Of a stretch of DNA of 64,000 nucleotides, positions 46,701-59,343 are shown in pieces. Both the position numbers and the translations under genes were made by a program. Position 1 is the stretch's first letter, and each line of letters starts with the position of its first letter. Source of the stretch: Mactra quadrangularis (taxonomy: Eukaryota > Mollusca > Bivalvia > Venerida > Mactridae); assembly GCA_025267735.1 (NCBI GenBank), contig CM046301.1, forward strand, positions 67,165,872 to 67,229,871. The letters run 5' to 3'. The notes under the pieces were generated by a model. The model was not told where the DNA came from. It saw nothing but the letters and a program-made list of their open reading frames with translations, and did not search any database.

Positions 46701-49700
46701 CTGTGCAGCTATCTGACATATTGTACCATTTCCTGGTAGTTTCTGAAACTCTATTTTACCTGCATAATCTTGGTATAGGTTAAAGATAAATATACAAACA
46801 CTTAACAAATATAAAACTATATATTTAAATGAAACAATTGTCTATTTTGACCACATGTAAAAAAATCTGTGAGCTAATGCTCACTAGTGATACCCCTGCA
46901 AAAATCTAAAAATATGCGACAACCAGGAAGTAGATGAGCAAGGAGCATGAAATCGCTTTACACCACATGGGACTATGGGATGAAACAATATGCAAAGTAT
47001 TAGGCTGCTGCATGTTATAGTTGCTGAGAAAACTGCGACGGAAATTTTGTAACAGACAGACGGACGCACGGACAATGGTAAAACAGTATACCCCCTCTTC
47101 TTTGAAGCGGGGGTATAATGAACAAGTTTACACACAAAAAGACATCAATCAAATACAAAAATGGAAAGTATGATGCAATACACTACATTTCAACATTTAA
47201 CCATAATTGAGTCAGTCAGTCAATCTAGACAGGTTTATACACTGCCCTCCAAAAGTTTTATCACTGTACAATCAATCAAAATTGCTACAATTTCTAAGTT
47301 CAAATCTGAAGAATTATTATATTTCATATATATATTATCATTTCATTCATTATTCATGCAATGAAAATGGAATTTCTATTGGTACATTTTGTTTTTTTGA
47401 GTTGCAGCTAAAGTTATCTACCAGCCTCCAACACTAAAGTCAATTTATCTCAATGAAACATTATCAAGTTAGAGATATTTTTGTTATTTCATATCCATAA
47501 GACAAATGTAATGATAAGAAAAAGTAAAAATGAAAATCATGTAACAATAACTGCTTTTACAACTTGATGAAATTCTATGAACAACAATGTAAATAGTGAA
47601 GGAACTTTTGGAGGGCAGTACATAATTAGAAGTTATGTTTAACAAAATACTAAGCAAATACTATCACCAGAGGCTGGAGAGGGCCCTATATAATACATAA
47701 GTACGCATAGGAACAGCTGTAAAAATATTTAATGATCAAACTAAACAATAGTATGTAAGTCCTGTCTAGGAACCAAAAATCATTCTGGTAATCAAACAAT
47801 ACATACTGTAAAAGTTTAAAATAAAGTTCAAGTAAAGACACAAATCTGTGTTCTGTAACACAGTTGATAGTGCGCCAGGATTTCATACCCTTCCTTGAAA
47901 ATTATTATTTCAATTTTCTTGTATTAATAATATATATGGAGAAGATATAGGCGTTGTGAAAGGGTAGGTGAGTACTGGTTATATACAAGAGTCCAGGAAA
48001 GCTATGTTAGGTGATTTTTTTTTAATTCAAGTTAGCACCATATCAACACATTTCAGGTCATTTTACAACGTGCAGTGCATGGAACCTAGCTTTCCTGGAC
48101 CCTTGTCTATAACTAGTACCCACCTAACCTTCCACAAGGCCAGAAACTTCTCCATATTATCTTATCAATGGAGGAAAAATGACATTAAAGTCTAATTATC
48201 ATTAAAGGGTATAACCTCCCCAGGTGGGATTTGACCCTGTACCCTCTTTGGGACATGACATTCCAAATCCCGTGCGCTACCAACTGGGTTATCAACCCGG
48301 GTTATGATAGGAAAGCTGGCTCAGTAAAAATCAAATAAATAGATAAAGGATACTATAACAATGTTTGTTAAATAAAGCTGATATCTCCGGTACATGTACT
48401 GATCTAAATATCAGATTTTGTCTGTAATACTTGGACCTGCAGGATATAATATAAATATCATATACATGAGAATAGGATTCTTTTAAGTAAAAAATACAGG
48501 GAAATGAAAAATACCAAACTCTAACAGTCTTCACGAAAAACTTTGGTCAGCAGTGGACATTCAGTCCAGCAAAATGGAATTTTTTACTGGACCAAAATTA
48601 TCTTAGCAAATGGCCATATATTAGGATAGGCAGTTCATATTGATGATTTAGCACGATATATAATAAAATCATATAAAAAAAACATATTTTCAAATAACAA
48701 TTTTTATTGTATAAGGAAAATGTAAGCTGTAAAAATTGGTGGAATAATAATTTCGACTCCACATGGGTAATATGTTACTGAAATGTATAAAAAACAAGTA
48801 AATCTGTGAGCTAATGCTCACTAAAGATACCCCCGCAAAAATCTAAAAATATGCGACAAACAGGAAGTAGATGAGCAAGGAGCATGAAATCGCTTTACAC
48901 CACATGGGACTATGGGATGAAGCAATATGCAAAGTATTAGGCTGCTGCATGTTATAGTTGCTGAGAAAACTGCGACGGAAATTTTGTAACGGACGGACAC
49001 ACGCACGCACGAACGCACGCACGGACAAGGGTAAAACAGTATACCCCCCTCTTCTTCGAAGCGGGGGTATTATAAGATATAAAAAACTCATACCATCCAT
49101 TCAATGTCCACAATCTAACTCTGGAAAAATCAACATCATGGGCTTCTAATGGTTGTAAATGTAAGTGTTTCATTATATGCTGCAAATATTAACAACATAA
49201 GATGTAAAACCATCAACTTAAATAATGCATCAATTTGATTGGTTTAAAGCAGATCACATGGATGTAATTTAGTAACAGTATAATGTAGAATATATTGGCT
49301 ACTTTTACCAATCTTCTAGGTTCTTACCAATGTAGCACTTTACTATCATTGGGGGGGATGGTTCTTGATGATGCTTTACAACCATTTTTAGTGATATAAT
49401 GAGAGGCTGTGGACCAACTAACTGTCTCTTGACCTAAATGTTTTATTAGTACATTTTACAAATATTTTAATACATCCCCTTAACTCAATAGCCCCTGATT
49501 TTATAGTTTTGTGAAAATTGTATATTCCATAATTTTGCCTTTTTTATACATATATAACACAATAAATCAAGCCAGTGCTAGGACAATCAGATTAAAACCC
49601 GATCTAAAATTTTACCGTCGCATACTCGCTAATTTAGATCTGGCCTTTTCCAAACGAAGGTCACGTTCAGGTGACCTTTTCTCATTTTAATATTCATGAC

Positions 49701-52700
49701 GAAATTGTTATGATACGTAACTTGTTTACATCGTCTACGTCACGCAATTTTAAATGAGCCGCCCAATCGCAGACTGTGAATAATACCGCTGTTAAATTTG
49801 CATGCAAACCTTGGTCTAAAAATAGAAATTACAAAAATCAAAATGTGATAAATAGCGTTTTCGTCTAGATGAAAGCTACGCATTGATTGGTCGACACAAA
49901 GTTCATCTCGACGTGACCTTGCATTGACTAAGTAGAGATCCAGTACGACAACGCGAGTAGAACAGGATCTCTGTTTACGGAGATTGGTGCTAGGAGAACT
50001 TAAGGCAATGACTGCAATTGTTTTTTATGAACAACAATAACAGCTCAAGGCAATGAGGCAACAACTCATGTTTAAATAGTAAAATATGAATGAGTTATAC
50101 CACAGAGAAATAAAACAATAAAAGAAATATAACTAACCAAAACATGATCCCAATTCTGCATCATTAAAATATCTGCTTGATCTATAATCAACATTTCTAT
50201 TGAATTTAGAAAATCATAATCCCGTTCTTTGTCACTGAAATATAAACAACATAAATATTATATTGATACCACTATTTTATTATAATTAGACTTCTTAGAC
50301 ACTTAACATTATAAATGCTACTACAGTTCATGTTCTTAATGGTATGTTTACGTTACAGTAACCTTTTTCATAACTTTATCATTTCGGGTGTTATGATGTT
50401 TAGTATACTCATTTAAATCATGTAGATACACTGTAGAGATATATTAACAGAGCCATGTTTATAATACACAATATCAATATACACCATTTATTTTGCAAGC
50501 TTCTCATGTCTGTACAAGTTTATGGGTCATGGGCCCGTATTATCATGTGTCTTACGTAAATCCTTCTATGTTGTATTGCTAAATTATCATAAGATCTTTG
50601 ATAATATGCTGCCCATGTTTATATGTTCTTTTAATTACGGTCAAGTGGTTTCTATACTGGACCGGCCAACTGGTAATCATTGGATAATGGATAGCTAGCT
50701 CTGTGTAAGTTCACATCACATCCAAAACTGTATTTGCTTCCTTCAGCAAGAAACTTTATTCTACTAACTCAGTACTGGGGTGGTCCTGATCAGAAGTGGA
50801 CTCGAAAGTTATTAATTTAAGTTGTAAGAACTTGTTTCACAATCAAGCTACTATAAATTAGTATAAGGCCACTACAAGTTGATTGTGTGTTTTAAGGATT
50901 TTTCGGGGAAAAATGAGGCGAGCGAAGAACTTTTTTTAAACAATCTTAATTCAAATGCTTTATAGAGCGGTTTAACCAAATTTTTATGAGCGAGCGAGGA
51001 AATATAAATATTTCTTTTGTAAAAACCGTCAAAATTATATAACATATGATCAACTTGTTGTGGCCTAAACTAAACAAATTCTGTACATAAAAGTAACACT
51101 ATTAGAGTCTTCAACAAAATCCCTACAGATCAACTTGCAGCTACATTATCTAAGCAGTATGAAAAGAACCATACACCATAATATACAAGATTTTTATTAA
51201 CTTACCCCTCAGAACCAATCAACGTTCTCAAACCAAGTGGTGATGTTAATATAATATCAGTAGCATAAAATCTTGTATACAATCTCACTGTTTTCTTCGT
51301 TATAGTTAAACCAATACGAAAATGATCATCTATATTACCACTAAATGTATCCAAAAAATCCTCTGTAAATAATATATATTTCATATTAACTTAATTTTTA
51401 TACAGGTGAAGCAGATTTTTTATACATTAATTGTTCTTCCTTACCTTTAAGATAGCTTTTAAGGCAATATGGCAGTGTTTGCTTACAACTCTAAAGAAAT
51501 TGGTTTGATTGAAGATTGAACTGTGGTTTTTATCATGTAACATCTGGCGCCTATATAAATGACCCAGTAGAAATTAAGTGATTGCACCTTAAAATTGTCC
51601 CACAGACATCTACTCCAATAATATTACATTAAATTCTGTGAGGAGGGTGTGAACTCATCAAAAGAAAAGCAAGGTATAATATGGCTTTATTTATTAGCCA
51701 TTATTTGCAAAAATAATTTGTGCATAGGATTCAGTAAACAATTACAACTCTTATGATAATGTGGGCATTTTTGACAAAGAAATGTAATAGCTATTTTTAC
51801 AAACCATTTCAATTTTTTTCCTGCAGGAACAATTGAACAAAAACAATTGGTGTTTTTTAATTGTAAAGATACCGTGATATTAAGTATCAACTTACTTGGT
51901 TTACGTTTTTCAAAAGGACTTTCTTCTTCTTGTGGTTCATATTCTTTAAAAAATCTTTTCTTGTTACTGACAAAACCCTGTATAAAATAGATCAATTCAT
52001 AACGTAGGTTTCGATATAAAATGTTAACATTTGTGTTATTACTTTTCTCTGAGAGGGGGCAGGGGTAAACGCTGCATTGTTTGTTATATCTTGAACATGT
52101 TACATGTGGACCAAAGCATATCCTAAATGAAAACTGAGTAAATGTGTGGACCAAAGCATATCCTAAATGAAAACTGAGTAAATAACATTCATGTAGAAGG
52201 AATCAGTGAGACAACAATAAAACATCTAGAAGAGAAATCAATTTGGATGAACAAGTAATTAAAACAATTCTGTTATATGACCATAAAAGTAACCATAATT
52301 AATCAATTTGAAATGTTGTGCCATGGCAAATACATATATTGTGGGTTTAGCGCAAAACTGTCGTAACTCATTCTTTTCTTATATTGAGTTACGACCATCT
52401 TTCTCTAAACATGCGATCTGCTCATTTACTATTTTATATCCAACCTGAGTAAAATGAAGTTCTGTTCTGTATACATATTTGTACATAGTAAGATAATTAT
52501 AAACAAATATGCCAATCACAAAGTTGAAACAATGTAAAACAAGTAAATCTGTGAGTTAATGCTCACTAGTGATACCCCCGCAAAAATCTAAAAATATGCG
52601 ACAAACAGGAAGTAGATGAGCAAGGAGCATGAAATCGCTTTACACCACATGGGACTATAGGATGAAGCAATATGCAAAGTATTAGGCTGCTGCATGTTAT

Positions 52701-55700
52701 AGTTGCTGAGAAAACTGCGACGGAAATTTTGTAACGGACGGACGCACGGACAAGGGTAAAACAGCATACCCCCCTCTTCTTCGAAGCGGGGGTATAACAA
52801 ATATAATAGATAAATTTGATATAATGTTACCTTATCTTGAGGATTTAAAAGTTGCATGATAGTATAAACTACTTTCTTAGCAGAATCTCTAAATGGTAAA
52901 ACCATTAAAACTTTAGGTCTAGTTAAACCTTGATCTCTATAATCTCTGTAAATAATGATTAAGAAATAACATACTATTGTCTATATCTTGTTGTAGGATA
53001 ACATATAAGGATGAACTTGGATATACATGAACCAAAATTAAAGTTTGTTTGTTTGTTTTGTTGGGTTTAACGCCTTAGCAACACATTGTATAGGTCATAT
53101 AACGGCGGTCAGTCAACCTACTCTGTCCTCCTAGAAACGCTAAATCCAGAATCTCTAGATTTAGCTGTTAACCAACTACTAAGCCCATACTTTGTCAGTG
53201 ACTGACGACTGCCCTACATAATTAAGAATCTTTGGTAGTAATCAAGACCACTATCATGGTAAGGAAGACTTTACTCCAGACAAGACAGACAGGCCTCACC
53301 CTTGCCAAAGGAATAATCAACGGCCTATTTAAAACTAAACTGGATGATGATGATGATGATAAAATATGAAACAAAACTATAACATATAGATAATATAATA
53401 ATACTTACTCATCCACATCAACTTTTCCTCCTTTATTTTTTATCTTTGTATTATGTGACAGTACTCTCTTTCTTGATCTAAAATATATATAACAATATAC
53501 AGTGAAAACTTAGATAACAGGAAATTAAAAAAATTCAACAAGCAGTTAATGATAATTGAAAGTGAAATATACATATGCACAGACTGGTTTTAAAAATTCA
53601 CTTCTTTTAAAAGTTGAAATTCTATGATACATTCAAATCATATTAGCATTAGTTTGTTTTTGGGGCATGCCATACAGGTCCATTCTTGGAGCTCACTACT
53701 AAGAGTGTTAGTATTGTCAGTATCTTTTTTTATTGGGTTGAATGCCATGTCAACACAATTTAGGTCATTTTACGGCATCCAGGGCGCCTAACCTAGCTTT
53801 CCTGGACCCTTGTCTATCACCAGTACTCACCTACCCTTCCACAAGGCCAGAAAATTCTCCATATATCTTATTAATGGAGGAAAATTGACATTATTGTCAC
53901 ATTTTCATGGAAGGGTATAACCTCCCCCAGTGGGATTTGAACTCGTACCCACTTTGGGACACGAGATCCAAATCCCGGGTTCCAATGGAATCTAAACTGC
54001 TGTGTAAAAGTTCAATATTTCAAGACAAGCCATAACAAATCCTATTTTTGTACAGATGAATGACATCAGAATGTGTCAGTATTCTTGTTATATTCTTCTA
54101 TCCTTACATGTCATCAAAGAATACTGGTATTCAAGTATTATTGATTTAATTATTATAAAACATAACCACTAAGATCACAGGAAAGACAGAACATACTCTG
54201 TCAGTATATAAAGTACAAAATATATAAACTTACTTTAATATATGATTCACAGCATGTAAACAATATGTAAGTCTTATTTCTTCACTATTTTTATGTGTTC
54301 TATCTGAATACATTATATCCTGAAAACATTCAACATTTTGTATTCTACAGTATTAATGAACAAAAGTTAAGATATTTATGGCAACCAGTTCATCTAACCA
54401 GCTTTATGTATAAATTTTCTTTTACTATAGTTCTGTATTAACCTGTCACAACTTAAATAATTACACAGTCACTGAATCTGTTATTTTTAACTCCTTTCGG
54501 ACTTGTTATTTCCCCTAATATTCAAAATCGCAGTGTATATAGTAAGATCATCAATAATTAATATGGATCAGTGGGTTACTGGTTAAAAAGAAGTTGTATA
54601 ATAACACATTCAGTGACAGTATAATTATTTAAGTTGTGACAGGTTAATGAAACATAATGACCCAGAACCAACAAATATAGATTCATAACAACAATTTTCT
54701 TTGTCAATAGATGTAATGCAGACCTTAAAATAATGGATTTTTCCACTGGCAATGTCAAAGTTAAATCTAGTGTTATAGAATTAATTTTACTTTTCTCTGT
54801 AAACGAATTCATATTATGAATTCTCAATGAAGTCTACAAAGACTGATCACATCACCAACCAACTACTAGGCTGTACTTAAAATACAATTAATAAGCAGTT
54901 GGTGAGTACTTGAACTATGATATTTTTAGCTGTTATATGAAGATTTGTTTTTCATTAGTGCTTGAGATCTTTTTCAACAGTTTCAAGTCATATGAGACTC
55001 ACATCCTTCACAAACAACTGTCTTCGTTCTCATGTTAGATGTCCAAGTTAAAGCTAGACTCATAGAACATTTAATTTAATAAACAAAATAAAACAATATA
55101 TATAACTATACCTGATAATTATTCATGATAGAAAATAATGTACTTTGTAAAGGTGTTAGTCCATCTGAAATATAAATTTAATAATAATATTACTACAATA
55201 CTGGTTAGATAACCTAAATGGGACAGATTTGACACTGTTTGCTGTAAAATTTACGATTCTGAACATTTGATTCTAAATATTATCTGCTCAAATATTGCAA
55301 GAGACAAGGAGCAAGTTGCCTAACCATATTGCTATGTATCACTTTGAGTCCAGATACCCTATTTTGAAGATATATTCAATATGAAAAAAGCGCTATACAA
55401 ATTTGGTATATAATAATAATTTTGGTTGGTATATAATACCCTTAATTTGATATCACACACTTATTCGTTTTGTTGTAAGAAGAACACCAGGGCACAAAAA
55501 ACTATGTACCAATATGCTTAGGCAACTTGCCCAAGGTCAGTTTGTTAACTTACAGTCCACTAAAAGTCATTCTATTATAAATTCATCTGACTTCTCATTG
55601 AGGTTTGTTAAGTTAGTAAGAAACAAATAACAATCTAATTGCTCTAAAGTACCCTGAAATTGGGACACTTGTGAAAGTTTATCATATTATCCGATACTGA

Positions 55701-58700
55701 ACAGAATGAAAGGTTAAATCAATGTTATGGTAGGAAAAATCACCCGAGATAAATGTCAAATTCGGTTTTTTTGTTAATTAAATATGATTTGGAGCTACAA
55801 GAAAGCTCAGAAGGAGACCACTGTAGGTAGCTTATTCCCTAGAAGTCAGCAATGAAATACTATCGACCTTGGAGGTGGGGGGTAAAATGTCACTTTAAAG
55901 CTTTCTTAACAGCTGGAAAACATCTTGTAGTCAATTTATTCATTTTGTAGAAAACATCACATTTTATTGTAAAACATAAAAGAAACAACAATATGTTACC
56001 TTTAACTTCACATAAATTCTTATTAGCTTCATTGAGATTTGTTCTTAAAAATTGTTTTACCTGAAATTTTATAATTTATTTACACATAATAATAGACAGA
56101 AATATATAGTTTTTATAATCAAAGATCTTTGAAATATGATAGAATTAAATAAATCAACAAAAAAGAAATTCAGTCAAAAATATGCCTAACACAAGGTGAA
56201 GTGAACACTCTTAGCATTCTTCAAAACAAAACTCAAGATCATAAAATATCAACAACAGACATTATAATCATGCCATGTCACTGAACATGTATTAATGTCT
56301 TTTTTAAATTTATCTTAACAAACTTTGCATACTAGAACAAAGAAGAAGAAATTTTGATTCAAGAGCTTGAAATTAGGCACAGGTCTGAAAAAGCAGGCCA
56401 GTATTTAAATGGGTAAAATCAAATCAAATCATAGTGCTTAAAGAAGCACTTAAAATTTCACACACAAAAATACTCTTTAAAAGTAAAAGTACAGAAAAAC
56501 TTTGTGATACTTACATGTAGTTTATCAATGTCATTATCTTTACATGTTGTTGTTATTGTTGGTTTTAATTCATCTATAGGATATTGATATACAGCTGGTC
56601 CAATACCATCAAACTGTAACAAAAATTGCATCTATTTATAGTCACAATAACACTAGCAGTTGATTTGTTGCCTTGTAATTGATCTAAGGGGAATAATTAC
56701 AAAACCAAGCTAACAGAGTTGTGGTTCTTGTGCACTAAACTTTGAGTTATAGAAGATATCGAAATGATAGTGAAAATTTGCATTATTTTAATTTTCAGGA
56801 ACACACCCAATATCATTAAATTTAAAGTACAGTCAACAAAGAACTGAATCAGAGCCACAGCTGACTTCAGTAAAATTAACTTTAAAGTAGAGTGTAATTA
56901 TACATACTAAATATACAGAAGATATTTGTTTATTTCGATGTAAGATCGATTTTTATTTCACAAGTGAGCTAAGGATGCAGTATTTCCATGAGTGGTGTAG
57001 CCACGAGTGAAAAATATAAAATCATTAGCTAACGTGTGAAATAAAAATCGATCTTAGACGGAAATAAACAAATATTCTGTTTATTATATGCTTCAAACTG
57101 ACTTTTTTAAAGTTTAAGTACGATATGTAATCTGAACCGCGCATCCAAACAGTGAAATACAACAAATTTATTTTCATTGTTTAAAAACAGTGGAATATCG
57201 ATTTTTTTCACCGATAGATCCAGGTATTAGACTGCGAAGCATATAATAACAACAAATATATAATCCAACCTACCTGTAATTGTTCTTTATGTAACTTCTT
57301 ACATTCTTTCAGATAGTCAACAGTTTTTTCTTCTAAATCATTCTCAAAATGTACAACAAATGGATCTAAAATATTCAATATTATAACATGTAATACATCT
57401 TAACTTTTATAGTCAGTCATGGCCTCAGCCATCAGCCTGAACCCAAAGGCTTGCAAAAAGAATCTTTGAAGGAGTGAAAATTTTATATATCATAAAGTCA
57501 AGCTAGTTGATAATTTTGCATCTTAAATAATTAATCAGACTAGTGCTAGAGGAATATTTACTGGATATAAAGATTAACATCTAGAATTGATACAATTTTT
57601 TATTTTTTTTATTCAGTTTAATGCCGTGTAAACGCAATTTAGGTTATTTTACGGCGTCCAGTGCACTTCACTTAGCTTTCCTGGACCCTTGTCTTTAATC
57701 AGTACTTGCCTACCCTTCCACAAGGCCGGAAATTTCTCCATATATCTTATTAATGAAGGAAAATTGACATGCTTGTCAAGTTTTCACGGAAGAGATTAAC
57801 CTCCTCAGGTTGGATTCAAACCCGTACCCCCTTTGGGACACTAGATTCCGAATCCCGGGGGCGCTACCTGGATTTAGCCAACTGCACTGCAGATCTTTGT
57901 CTTATTGAACAAGTTCAAAAATTCTGGTTGTCCTTAAGATTTCCAAGTTTCTACTATGTACCATTAAATTACTGCCATGTTCCAAAGTAAAAATATTTAA
58001 CATGATCTTACACTTAGTCTATCATTTACCTGTTCCTTGTAATGTATCATCATCCTCATCGTCATCATCATCATCAACAACAACACCAGTTATTTCACCA
58101 TCATCATCATTGTCATCACTTTTATCATGTTCAACATTTTCATCTTTATCTTTATCTTTAGTTTCCTGTAAAACATAGAACATGATTTGTGTTACTTTAA
58201 CATTTTACTGTACTGGTACAATGTATAGTACCCACCAAAAATTTGGAGACATAAGAAATTTACTACAATTCTTGTATTTTGATGATTATTTTTGCTAAAT
58301 CATTATTTTAGTTTATTAAAGTATGGTTTGAGAAGGACACCAACTTTCAATATCAAATAAATAAAAACAAATGAAAAATTAGTGATAGAAAATGTAAAAT
58401 TAAGTTGAATCAAGAACTGTGAATGATGTAGTCCAAAAAATTTGAAATATAAAAGCTCAATAAAAACAATACAAAAAAAATACACTTACACACTATATAA
58501 CATCATGTGTGATAACTTTTATTTTGTTTTGTGTTATTGTATATACATTATGTATTTATGGTGGAGGGTTTTTACTTATTTATTTTTTATAATTTATATT
58601 TTTGTACAACGCCATTGAATATGTAATATAGAAATAGGCCTTTAATCAAATTAAAAAATTTAAGTTTATAATGTTAGGATATTGTCTTATTATATACTTA

Positions 58701-59312
58701 TGTTATGTATAAAATTCATTCATAGATATGAAAGAAGATAAGATTCATTCAGACAAGGCAAAGTTGAGGTGAATTTTATCTGATATTGTGTTTGGCAAAT
58801 AAATATACCTAAAAGCCATATAAATAAAGTCTTAGAGAAGATTTTTCTAAAATATGCCTAACATAGAGTGAAGTGTTGTTGTTGGGTTTAACACCATAGC
58901 AACACATTGTATAGGTTATATCACGGCAGCAAGTCCACCTACTCACTTCTCCTGGAAAGGCTAAATCTCTGGATTTGACTTTACCCAACTACTAGGCGCA
59001 TACTTCCGTCAGTGACTGACTACTGCCCTATATGATTTAGAATCAGTGGTAGAAGGGTGAATGGCCGTAGAAAATCATTTCATGACCAAGCTCCACTAAA
59101 GTATGCTCTGCCTGGGAATTGAACCTACGACCCCTCGATCAGTACACTTGTGCGCTACCGACTGAGCTAGCTGGGCGGGCATAGAGTAAAGTTAATAATC
59201 AAGCATATTCATGAATAAGACATAAATTTACCAGATTTTGCTATTTATTCTTACTTTGTTTTCTTTATTGTCTTTTAATTCTTCATCATTTACTTCAACA
59301 TCACTGTTGCTG

Positions 59313-59343
<31 letters not shown>

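Noticed and set aside
46128..52905. Repeated minus-strand ORFs ([20 protein letters not shown])
   Set aside because: Same frame in all four ATACCCCCGC MITE copies; no transposase motifs, element only ~270 bp.
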